A DNA stretch of 49,714 bases from Desulfobacteraceae bacterium (GTDB lineage Bacteria; Desulfobacterota; Desulfobacteria; Desulfobacterales; Desulfobacteraceae). Of the stretch, positions 16,151 through 23,497 are shown in pieces (within the stretch, counting starts at the first letter, position 1; every line of letters begins with the position of its first letter). The stretch is taken from assembly GCA_004796375.1 (NCBI GenBank), contig QZLA01000338.1, positions 1 through 49,714 of the forward strand. Reading direction: 5' to 3'. The notes beneath the pieces were generated by a model. It was not told the origin of the DNA and ran no database searches. It saw only the letters and a program-made list of their open reading frames with translations. The translations under genes were made by a program, and so were the position numbers.

Positions 16151-16166
16151 GTCGCAACTATGCGAC
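16151..16166. promoter_or_regulatory. inverted repeat, possible enhancer site for the sigma-54 activator
   Basis: GTCGCA-acta-TGCGAC is a perfect 6-base inverted repeat, about 125-140 bases upstream of the sigma-54 promoter on the minus strand. That is the usual distance for an activator binding site. A further GTCGCA half-site lies at about 16129-16134. No T-run follows on either strand, so it is not a terminator for the activator gene. Confidence 0.5.
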
Positions 16167-16177
16167 TGGCGGCGGCG

Positions 16178-17536
16178 CTATTTTGAGTCCAATGTAATGC
16201 CCAGGGTTTTGATTTGCCTGAACAGGGTGCTCTTGTGGATCCCCAGGTCCCGGGCCGCTTTTTGACGGTTGAATCCGTTTCGCTTCAGGGCATCCATAAT
16301 CTGCTTGATTCTGGCTGCTTTGACCGGGTCGCTGTCTGCTAAAAACGATGAGCCGTTTTCCGACCCGGCTGTGCCCGAAATCTGTTTGCCCAGGGCAACC
16401 GGCAGATGGGAGGGCTCGATCAGCTCCCGGTTGCAAAGTACAAATGCGTGCTCAATGATATTCTCAAGCTCCCGGATGTTCCCTGGGTAGGCATGGGACA
16501 TCAACAACCGGAGGACTTCACTGTCAACACCCTTGATGGACTTTCCTTTCAGCTTGTTCAGGCGCGAGATAAACGTGTCCACAAGCAGGGGCACATCTTC
16601 GAGCCGCTCCCTCAGCGGTGGCAGGTTAACACTGATGACATTGATCCGGTAATACAGGTCCTGCCGGAACTCGTTTTGGGAAACCATCTGTTCCAATGAT
16701 TTATTGGTCGCTGCAATGATCCGGACATCGGCCTTCTCTTTCCGGATTCCGCCAAGGGGTTGAAATTCATGCTCCTGGAGCACACGGAGAAGACGGACCT
16801 GGAATGCCGGGCTGGTATCCCCGATCTCATCCAGGAAGATGGTGCCGCCATTGGCCAGGGAGAAGTGGCCGGGTTTATCCTTGACGGCATGGGTAAACGC
16901 GCCGGCCTTATACCCGAACAACTCCGATTCCAGAAGCGTGTCGGGAAGTGCACCGCAGTTAATGGCCACAAAGGGCTTATCCCTGCGCAGGCTCAACTCA
17001 TGGATGGCCCGGGCCAGCAGTTCTTTCCCCGTACCGGTTTCCCCTTCAATGAGCACGGTGGCGTCACTTTCAGATACCTGCGGCAGTATACTGAAGATTT
17101 TTTTCATCTCATCGCTCTGGCTGACCATATCTCCCATCTCGAATCTGGCGCTGAGTTCTTTTCTCAGGGCTTCTTCCAGACTGTTGTCCCTGAACACCTC
17201 AACCCCGCCCAGCACCTCACCGTTGTCATCGATGAGCAGTGAAGTTGACGCCGTGATGGGAACCCGCTTCCGGTCAGCGTTAATGATATAGGCAGAGGTG
17301 CTGATAAAGGATTTTCCCTCCTCCATGGTACGTTTGAGTGCACAAAGTCGTTCGCACATATTGGAACGGAATACATCCCAACAGTGCCGCCCGATGGCTT
17401 CTTCTCTTGAAATTCCGGTGATCTTTTCGGCCGCCCGGTTGAACGAGGTGATTTTCCAATGGTAGTCGATGGTAAAAACGCCGTCGGAAATGCTGTCCAG
17501 TATGATCTGTGTCGTATCTATATTCAATTTTGCCAT
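16178..17536 (-). CDS. PAS-domain sigma-54-dependent transcriptional activator
   Basis: A 452-residue enhancer-binding protein. It has an N-terminal PAS domain (about 10-115, with a redox- or metal-sensitive-looking CERLC at 61-65), an AAA+ domain with Walker A GETGTGKE (165-172) and Walker B GTIFLDE (231-237), and a C-terminal Fis-type helix-turn-helix (FNRQKAARDLGIHKSTLFRQ). The sigma-54 contact loop reads GAFTHA (212-217) instead of the common GAFTGA. A frame extends 10 codons upstream, but AGGGGT before the ATG at 17536 favours this start. It lies upstream of the sigma-54-driven ORP-like operon and is its likely activator, parallel to DVU2106 in D. vulgaris. Confidence 0.92.
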   Translation of the reverse strand: MAKLNIDTTQIILDSISDGVFTIDYHWKITSFNRAAEKITGISREEAIGRHCWDVFRSNMCERLCALKRTMEEGKSFISTSAYIINADRKRVPITASTSLLIDDNGEVLGGVEVFRDNSLEEALRKELSARFEMGDMVSQSDEMKKIFSILPQVSESDATVLIEGETGTGKELLARAIHELSLRRDKPFVAINCGALPDTLLESELFGYKAGAFTHAVKDKPGHFSLANGGTIFLDEIGDTSPAFQVRLLRVLQEHEFQPLGGIRKEKADVRIIAATNKSLEQMVSQNEFRQDLYYRINVISVNLPPLRERLEDVPLLVDTFISRLNKLKGKSIKGVDSEVLRLLMSHAYPGNIRELENIIEHAFVLCNRELIEPSHLPVALGKQISGTAGSENGSSFLADSDPVKAARIKQIMDALKRNGFNRQKAARDLGIHKSTLFRQIKTLGITLDSK

Positions 17537-17870
17537 AATTACCCCTGACCCGATCCAAGAGACCATGATTTTATAAATTTAACAAGGCCTCTATCAATTT
17601 AACGAGATATCACCATGGAAGTCCCATATAGTTCCCATATTTGATTGAATATCAACATGAAGCCGCTTTTTTTCCTAAAAAAGTTAAGACAGAAACCCGG
17701 TCATGTCATTTAAAAATTTTTTTTGAGTGCAGATTCTCCCTGTGGATATGGGGAATTCGGGGTAACCCTTAGAAAAAATTGGCCAAAATTTTATATTCAT
17801 GGTACTATGCGCACGTTTTTTGCTCTAATGACAGGCAAAGGCAAAAAAGCAAACAAGCAAAGGAATATCA
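17537..17870. promoter_or_regulatory. AT-rich divergent intergenic region with a possible sigma-70 promoter
   Basis: This 334-base stretch separates the sigma-54 activator (minus) from a small exported protein (plus). It is AT-rich, with runs of A and T. A possible plus-strand promoter is TTGGCC (17779-17784), an 18-base spacer and TACTAT (17803-17808), about 60 bases before the ATG at 17871. No gene, repeat or terminator was recognised in the rest. Confidence 0.35.
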
Positions 17871-18395
17871 ATGCAAAGTCGTTTGTCTACAGGTTTAGGA
17901 CGGATCATTCAATGGGGTATTACCGTGTTGCTGGCACTACTATTGAACAGTGCGGTGGCCGGTGCCCAGGATCTTGACGTGTTAACGGAGCCCGCTCCCA
18001 AAAAAGCGGGCATTGAGCAATCGATATTTAGCTTTGCTGAGCAGATGATGCGCTTTTTCAGTTTTGAAACCCCTCTGGAAGAGAATGCCCTCCAGTCCAA
18101 ATATAAATATAAGAAGCATATTATTGAGGAAGATACCGAGAGGGATTTCAACATCAACCTTTCCATGGGGGTGGATTCAGAGGAGCAAACCGCCCTGCGT
18201 GTTAATTCCGTGCGGATTGATTCCCGCCTTCAAGCCACACTGATCAACACCACCTATAATTATGAAACCGACGCGGTTAAGGTCGGTGTGACAGATGACC
18301 GCATCAACCGGCTGATTGGCGACGGTCTCCGCGTGGAGCTGGTTTCCGACTGGTCAAACGGTTCGGGCGCCATCATTTTTTCAATGGACCTGTAA
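17871..18395 (+). CDS. exported protein of unknown function
   Basis: A 174-residue protein that I do not recognise. It has an N-terminal signal peptide (basic MQSRLSTGLGR, hydrophobic WGITVLLALLL, probable cleavage near AGA-QD). The mature part is mixed in charge, with a YKYKKHIIEED stretch and beta-like segments towards the C-terminus (LRVNSVRIDSRLQATLINTTYNYE). AAAGGA stands six bases before the ATG. It is probably periplasmic or at the inner face of the outer membrane. It stands alone between the sigma-54 activator and a repressor gene. Confidence 0.7.
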   Translation: MQSRLSTGLGRIIQWGITVLLALLLNSAVAGAQDLDVLTEPAPKKAGIEQSIFSFAEQMMRFFSFETPLEENALQSKYKYKKHIIEEDTERDFNINLSMGVDSEEQTALRVNSVRIDSRLQATLINTTYNYETDAVKVGVTDDRINRLIGDGLRVELVSDWSNGSGAIIFSMDL

Positions 18396-18492
18396 AAGCG
18401 TCCGGAATCACAAGCCTTAAAAATTAATCCGTATAAAAAAAGTAAGTTTATTTTAAAAAAAGTGTTGCATTTTTTAAACAGGTGTGAAAAAA

Positions 18493-18525
18493 GTTAAACA
18501 ACACGATGCAGATTTTCAGTTTAAC
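18493..18525. promoter_or_regulatory. inverted repeat upstream of the S24 repressor, possible operator
   Basis: GTTAAAC at 18493-18499 and its mirror GTTTAAC at 18519-18525 flank a 19-base spacer, 26 bases upstream of the repressor start. Another TTTAAAC-like copy lies near 18474. The spacing of about 26 bases between centres is compatible with a dimeric or tetrameric repressor controlling its own gene. No binding data can be drawn from the sequence. Confidence 0.35.
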
Positions 18526-18550
18526 TGGAATTTAATTCTTTGCGGATGAT

Positions 18551-19225
18551 ATGAACAACCCACACCACTCAAATAAAATCGATGAACTGATTGACCGTAT
18601 CCTGAATGCGACGGGAATCAACTCCCAGGCAGATCTTGCAAAGGCATTGGAGATTAACCGGTCCGGTATCACCCATGCCAGGAATAAAAATCAGATTCCG
18701 GATAAGTGGATTGTTAAATTGTACCGGAAGTTCGGATTCAACCCCAATTGGATCGAGACCGGCAATGGGAAGATGTTTCTGGGAAAAGACGGTGACATCG
18801 AAGCGGCGCACGGGGAGTTCAGGTATGTCCCCAAGGTTGAGGCCCGGCTGTCAGCCGGGAGCGGATCGTTTGACAGCGGGGCCAAGGTAATTGATTACCT
18901 GGCCTTCCAGTCACACTGGCTGTCCCATAAAGGATCTGCCCGGAGCATGGTGGCCATGGAGGTGTTCGGACAGAGCATGGAGCCGGTGATCAGGGAAGGG
19001 GATACTGTGTTGATTGATCAGTCCAGAAAGGATATTATCGCCGGTGCCATTTATGCGGTCGGTGTGGATGACACCATTCTGGTCAAGCGTCTGGAAAAAC
19101 ATCCGGACCGATTGGTGTTATGCAGTGATAACCGGGATTATGAACCGATTTATCTTGAACGGGATGATGCCATGAAGGTCAGGATTATCGGTAAAGTGAT
19201 CTGGAGCTGCAGGGAATACCGGTAA
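18551..19225 (+). CDS. CI-type repressor with S24 (LexA-like) peptidase domain
   Basis: A 224-residue protein. The N-terminal helix-turn-helix resembles the phage CI repressor domain (GINSQADLAKALEINRSGITHARNKNQIPDKWIVKLYRKFG). The C-terminal half is an S24 peptidase/dimerisation domain with a serine in FGQSMEPVIREGDTVLID and a lysine in ILVKRLEKHPD, plus an Ala-Gly (LSAGSG) that could be the self-cleavage site. Such repressors can respond to RecA filaments. No other prophage gene is seen around it, so it is probably a chromosomal regulator or a relic. Its target is unknown; an inverted repeat upstream suggests self-control. Confidence 0.85.
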   Translation: MNNPHHSNKIDELIDRILNATGINSQADLAKALEINRSGITHARNKNQIPDKWIVKLYRKFGFNPNWIETGNGKMFLGKDGDIEAAHGEFRYVPKVEARLSAGSGSFDSGAKVIDYLAFQSHWLSHKGSARSMVAMEVFGQSMEPVIREGDTVLIDQSRKDIIAGAIYAVGVDDTILVKRLEKHPDRLVLCSDNRDYEPIYLERDDAMKVRIIGKVIWSCREYR

Positions 19226-19294
19226 TATTTTTTTGATCGCGTTGTTTAGTTTTTTCAACAAATGTTTATTAAAATATAGACAGGGGGTTTGAAA

Positions 19295-19609
19295 ATGAAA
19301 CAAAATATCAGATTTGCAGATCATATCCGTTTGGCAATTATTGTGTTTTTCTGGTTAAGCAGCCTTCTGGTGGCAGGCAGTGACAGCATCATCATGCCCT
19401 GGCTGAATGTCCTTGGACTGGGGGGTTTCATGGTCAGCTCCGCTGTGCTGGGACATGCGGTCCGGCGGCTGCATCACTCACCGTCTCAAACCGGTTTAAG
19501 TCATGGCGCAGACCCGCATCTTGCTGTTCGAAAATCGGGTAACCACCGACGTCCCCTGCCTTGGCGTCAGCCCGTCAAGCAAGGTATCAACTGTGCCCAG
19601 GGCGTCTAA
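19295..19609 (+). CDS. small membrane protein, hypothetical
   Basis: A 104-residue protein with two hydrophobic segments near the N-terminus (about residues 12-30 and 36-55) that I do not recognise. GGGGG ends seven bases before the ATG at 19295. The last ~45 residues are basic and poorly ordered (HHSPSQTGLSHGADPH onwards) and may be an overrun, since the same bases are open in other frames on both strands. The gene lies between the S24 repressor and the histidine kinase. Confidence is in the N-terminal 60 residues only. Confidence 0.45.
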   Translation: MKQNIRFADHIRLAIIVFFWLSSLLVAGSDSIIMPWLNVLGLGGFMVSSAVLGHAVRRLHHSPSQTGLSHGADPHLAVRKSGNHRRPLPWRQPVKQGINCAQGV

Positions 19610-19637
19610 GCCATACATCCACCATCCACGCCCGCCT

Positions 19638-19676
19638 GCCGGAGGACCTGTTGCTGTCCTCCGGCAACTCCTTTTT
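19638..19676 (+). terminator. hairpin with distal T-run
   Basis: A perfect 10-base stem (GCCGGAGGAC/GTCCTCCGGC, 8-base loop) is followed by AACTCCTTTTT. It is a probable terminator for the small membrane protein or for an unannotated RNA in 19500-19637. The T-run begins six bases after the stem, so termination may be partial. Confidence 0.55.
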
Positions 19677-19792
19677 AAATTTTGTTCAGCATTCCTTTCC
19701 GGATCGTACCCCATTTGAAGTAAATCCTTGCTTTTTTTGTCCGTCATATTAAATTAGGGAAGTAATTTTCAAGCATCAGATGGGTTTGGGGT

Positions 19793-21442
19793 ATGAAACA
19801 AGAGGACCATAAAGCGGTTGACCTGAAGAAAATTGAGCATTCTAACCGTGTCCTGCTGGCGTTGAGGCAGATCGGTAAGTTATTGATTACCGAGGGTAAT
19901 ACCGCACGCCTGATTCAGCAGGCCTGTGATATTCTGGTGAACAGCCGGGGGTATTTCAACGCCTGGATCTGCCTCACTGATGAGTCCTATTCCGTTCTGG
20001 AAACCGCCCATTCCGGTTTTAATCAAAAGTTCAACGGGATGCAGGATCAGCTCAAAGCAGGAAAGTTCCCCCATTGCATCCGTCAGTTAATGCAGCACGA
20101 CCATGTGTTCAGCGCATCCAATCCTTTGGAAGAATGCAGCGGGTGTGATCTGTCTAAAAATTATGCCCGCAGGGGCGCATTTGCCTCTCGGTTGGAATAT
20201 GAATCCCAGGTTTACGGTTTCATGGTGCTGTCTACGCCCTTAGATATCTTTATGGACCAGGACGAGATAAGTATTGTTGAAGATATTGCCAATGATATCG
20301 CCTTCGGTCTGTACCGGCTTGAGCTTGAGGAGGAGAAGCGGGTTGCAGAAAAAGCCCGCCAGGACAGTGCGTTGCGGTTTCAAACTCTGATCGAGAACTC
20401 GTTGAACTGCATTGTGATCCTTCAGGAGGACCGCCTGGTATATGCCAATACCGGTCACCGGAGTATTCACCAGTCATTGGACCGGGTCTTCGATCCTAAA
20501 GGTTTTGATGCGGTGTATGATGAGGACAGGGATGCCGTGGCATCGGCCTATCGTGATCTGGTGTCCAAAAAGACCCGCCATATGGTCATGGATTTCAGGT
20601 ATTATCCCCCGGGTAAGACAAAAACCTTGTCCCATGTTCGCTGGGCGCTTCTCAGTGCATGTATTATTGATTATATGGATGTGGAATCCGTCCTGATCAA
20701 TATCATGGATATCACCAATTCAAAGGAAGTTGAAAACTTTCTCCAGATCCAGGACAAAATGACCTCCCTGGGCCGGGTGACCGCCGGGATTGCCCATGAA
20801 ATCAGAAACCCGCTCTCCGGCATCAATATCTATCTTAAGGCACTTCGAAAACTGACCCATGATGTTGATGATGCCGGCAAGGTGATCTCCATTATCGATA
20901 AGGTTGAAAAAGCTTCCAATAAAATTGAATCCATTGTCCGGCGGGTCATGGATTTTTCCAGGCCCGGCAAACCCCACTTTGTGATGACCAACCTGAATAA
21001 ATATATCGATGATGTGGCACAGCTCACTGCGGTGACCCTGAGGAAAAACGGTATCCGGTTTATACAGGATCTGGATGAAAACCTGCCGGAATGCTGGGCC
21101 GAACCCCACCTGATCGAGCAGGTTATCCTGAACATTATTACCAATGCGGTTGAAGCCATGCGGGAATATCCCGGTGACAAGGAAATTGTCCTTAAAACCT
21201 TTAAGCGTAAACAGGCCATTACCATTTCCATCAAAGATACCGGACCAGGAATCCCTTTATCCATCCAGTCCAAAGTATTTGATCCGTTTTATACCACCAA
21301 AAGTAACTCATCGGGCATCGGTCTGAGTATCTGCCACCGGATCATTACCGACCACGGTGGTGCGCTCCGGTTTAAATCCATGGAAAATGCCGGGGTGGAG
21401 TTCCTGATTGAATTGCCTCTCAAAAAGGGAGGGCAGGTGTGA
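19793..21442 (+). CDS. sensor histidine kinase (GAF-PAS-HisKA-HATPase)
   Basis: A 549-residue soluble kinase without clear membrane helices. An N-terminal GAF-like domain (about 20-180, with CSGCDLSKNYARRGAF cysteines) is followed by a PAS domain (about 195-310), a HisKA domain with the phospho-acceptor histidine in GIAHEIRNPLSG, and an HATPase with NIITNAVEAM, DTGPGIP and GIGLSICHRI. Its stop overlaps the GTG start of the NtrC-like regulator by three bases, so the pair form one two-component system. Similar kinases lie beside the tmc genes of Desulfovibrio. Cytoplasmic sensing of redox or metabolite state is a reasonable inference. Confidence 0.92.
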   Translation: MKQEDHKAVDLKKIEHSNRVLLALRQIGKLLITEGNTARLIQQACDILVNSRGYFNAWICLTDESYSVLETAHSGFNQKFNGMQDQLKAGKFPHCIRQLMQHDHVFSASNPLEECSGCDLSKNYARRGAFASRLEYESQVYGFMVLSTPLDIFMDQDEISIVEDIANDIAFGLYRLELEEEKRVAEKARQDSALRFQTLIENSLNCIVILQEDRLVYANTGHRSIHQSLDRVFDPKGFDAVYDEDRDAVASAYRDLVSKKTRHMVMDFRYYPPGKTKTLSHVRWALLSACIIDYMDVESVLINIMDITNSKEVENFLQIQDKMTSLGRVTAGIAHEIRNPLSGINIYLKALRKLTHDVDDAGKVISIIDKVEKASNKIESIVRRVMDFSRPGKPHFVMTNLNKYIDDVAQLTAVTLRKNGIRFIQDLDENLPECWAEPHLIEQVILNIITNAVEAMREYPGDKEIVLKTFKRKQAITISIKDTGPGIPLSIQSKVFDPFYTTKSNSSGIGLSICHRIITDHGGALRFKSMENAGVEFLIELPLKKGGQV

Positions 21443-22830
21443 TCATTCAATACAGTGTCTGGGTTGTTGATGACGAGGAATCGATCAGGGATTCCTTGGA
21501 ATTGACCCTATCAGAGGTTTATGACATCCGGGTTTTTGAAGATGCAGAGTCTTTTCTCTCAGCCATGGAAAAGGAGCAGCCGGATATTCTTCTTTTGGAC
21601 ATCGGCCTTCCGGGGATCAACGGAATCCAGGCCCTGGGTCTGGTCAAGGATGATCTGCCGGATATTCCGGTGATCATGATCACTGCGTTTGAGGATATCA
21701 ACATGGTGATCGAATCCATGAAGCTCGGGGCATTTGATTTTGTTCTCAAACCGATCAATCTGGATATCCTGGAGCTGACTATTAAAAAGGCCATTGCAAC
21801 CATTGCGCTGCGCAAAGAGGTGAAAATTCTCCAGGAGAAGTACCTGAATGATCATCACCCCTGTTTTGTCGGGGACAGTAAGAATATTGAAAATACCATG
21901 GATTTCATCAACATGGTTTCCAAGAGTTCGGATACCCCGATCATGATATTTGGTGAAACCGGTACCGGCAAAGAGTTGATTGCCAAAGCGATCCACGCCA
22001 GAAGCCCGGTGTTTCAGGGGCCTTTCATTGCAGTGAACTGCTCGGCCATCCCTGAGGATCTCATAGAGAGTGAGTTGTTCGGTTACGAGGAGGGGGCGTT
22101 CACCGGGGCGCGTAAGAAGGGAAAGAAGGGATTTATTGAGGAGGCTGCAGGCGGGACGCTGTTTTTGGATGAAGTCGCTGATCTGAGTCTTGCCGGCCAG
22201 GCCAAGCTGCTGCGGTTCCTTGAGAGCGGTGAGTTCTACAAGGTTGGCGGTACCCATCAATACCGGATCCAGACCCGGGTGGTGTCTGCCACGAACAAAA
22301 ACCTTGAATCCCTGATCGAAGAGGGACTGTTCAGGCGGGATCTGTTTTTCAGGCTTTGTGTGGTCCAGGCCACCATTCCCTCCCTGAACGAGCGCAAAGA
22401 GGATATTATCCCCCTGGCCAAGTATTTTCTATGTGAGTTCAACGAGAAGTTCAACAAGGAGATCAGCGGGATTTCGCAAGGTGCCAGCCAGGCGCTGATC
22501 AATCATACCTTTACCGGAAATGTCCGTGAATTGAAGAATATTATGGAAAGGGCCGTGCTGGTTGCCGAATCCAATGAGGTTGAACACCAGGATCTCGGAA
22601 TCAAATCGCCGTTGTCTCCCAGGGCAGATCACCTGCCAGAGGCCTCTGAGCAGGAAGCCTATGTCCTTGACGCCAGTGGCATCCATCTTGAAACGGTGTT
22701 GCAGGGCATTGAAAAGACCTACATGACAAAGGCGCTGGCCCTTGCAAAGGGAAATGAAAGCCAGGCTGCACGGCTGCTGTCCCTGAATCATCACACCTTC
22801 CGCTATCGCTGGAAAAAGCATAGCGCCTGA
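21439..22830 (+). CDS. NtrC-type sigma-54 response regulator
   Basis: A 463-residue regulator: receiver domain with the phospho-acceptor in ILLLDIGLPG, AAA+ domain with GETGTGKE, the GAFTGA sigma-54 contact loop and GTLFLDEVAD, and a C-terminal Fis-type helix-turn-helix (GNESQAARLLSLNHHTFRYRW). The start is a GTG with GGGAGG six bases upstream, coupled to the kinase stop. It should activate sigma-54 promoters when phosphorylated; the best nearby candidate is at 23007-23022, before the receiver-tmcDCBA genes. Confidence 0.94.
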   Translation: MIIQYSVWVVDDEESIRDSLELTLSEVYDIRVFEDAESFLSAMEKEQPDILLLDIGLPGINGIQALGLVKDDLPDIPVIMITAFEDINMVIESMKLGAFDFVLKPINLDILELTIKKAIATIALRKEVKILQEKYLNDHHPCFVGDSKNIENTMDFINMVSKSSDTPIMIFGETGTGKELIAKAIHARSPVFQGPFIAVNCSAIPEDLIESELFGYEEGAFTGARKKGKKGFIEEAAGGTLFLDEVADLSLAGQAKLLRFLESGEFYKVGGTHQYRIQTRVVSATNKNLESLIEEGLFRRDLFFRLCVVQATIPSLNERKEDIIPLAKYFLCEFNEKFNKEISGISQGASQALINHTFTGNVRELKNIMERAVLVAESNEVEHQDLGIKSPLSPRADHLPEASEQEAYVLDASGIHLETVLQGIEKTYMTKALALAKGNESQAARLLSLNHHTFRYRWKKHSA

Positions 22831-23006
22831 ACCAGTTCTAAAAAATTCTAAAAAATTGAATTATTCCGAACACGGCTTGGAATTTTTCCTGCACCCGCTG
22901 TTCAGGATTTGCCCATGCGGGTGTATTATTTCTACTGCTTTTCTTAACTAATTGAAATTAAAACAAAATTTTCTATTTGTCGGCTTGGGCTAAATTTATG
23001 GCCAGG

Positions 23007-23022
23007 TGGTATGGTTTGTGCT
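23007..23022 (+). promoter_or_regulatory. possible sigma-54 promoter for the receiver-tmc operon
   Basis: TGGTAT-ggttt-GTGCT keeps the invariant GG and GC with 10 bases between them, and differs from TGGCAC-N5-TTGCT at three positions. It would start transcription near 23034, about 70 bases before the receiver gene. The preceding gene encodes a sigma-54 regulator, and the region just upstream is AT-rich, as for an IHF site. A weaker alternative with the same spacing lies at about 22880-22895. Confidence 0.5.
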
Positions 23023-23101
23023 CTGGCAAAGGGTGTAGTGAAATAAAGATGATTTAAAGAATAAAGGGCATTTATTTGCGTAGGATAAGGTGAATTGCTT
23101 C

Positions 23102-23497
23102 ATGCAGGTCCTGTTAGTCGATCATAACGATTGTGTTCGTGAATCCTTCCAGACATTGCTGGATAACTCCCAGCTGTCCTTTATGTTTTATGAAACCGCC
23201 GCCCAGGGTATGGCATTTCTTGCAGAAAAACAGCCCCATGTGGTGGTGTCAGACTACTTTTTACCGGATATGAACGGCATTGAATTTCTTAACAGGGCCA
23301 GCAGCATGTATCCCGGTGTATACCGGATACTCATGACCACCATTGTCACGGATGAACTCATGGAGGAGATCTCTGCCTCAGGTATTGATCTGTTACTGGA
23401 AAAACCCTTAAGTGTGGCATCTTTAGATACCATACTGTTCAACCTTAAAAAAGAGTATGGTGAACATATGAAACCCGGAGATAAACGAAATGAATGA
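23102..23497 (+). CDS. single-domain response regulator (receiver)
   Basis: A 131-residue receiver domain with intact key residues: VLLVDHND at the N-terminus, the phospho-acceptor Asp in VVSDYFLPDMNG, the Thr in LMTTIV and the Lys in LEKPL. It has no output domain. The frame also opens with GTG at 23090, but AAGGTGA eight bases before the ATG at 23102 is the better signal. Its end overlaps the tmcD-like start by eight bases. It may relay phosphate or adjust the kinase of this locus. Receiver genes also accompany tmc in Desulfovibrio. Confidence 0.85.
   Translation: MQVLLVDHNDCVRESFQTLLDNSQLSFMFYETAAQGMAFLAEKQPHVVVSDYFLPDMNGIEFLNRASSMYPGVYRILMTTIVTDELMEEISASGIDLLLEKPLSVASLDTILFNLKKEYGEHMKPGDKRNE

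Noticed and set aside
16151..16166. Inverted repeat as the terminator of the sigma-54 activator gene
   Set aside because: The stem is only six bases and no T-run follows on the minus strand. An activator binding site fits better.
21559..22260. Open frame of 233 codons on the minus strand
   Set aside because: It is antisense to the NtrC-type regulator and has no domain of its own.
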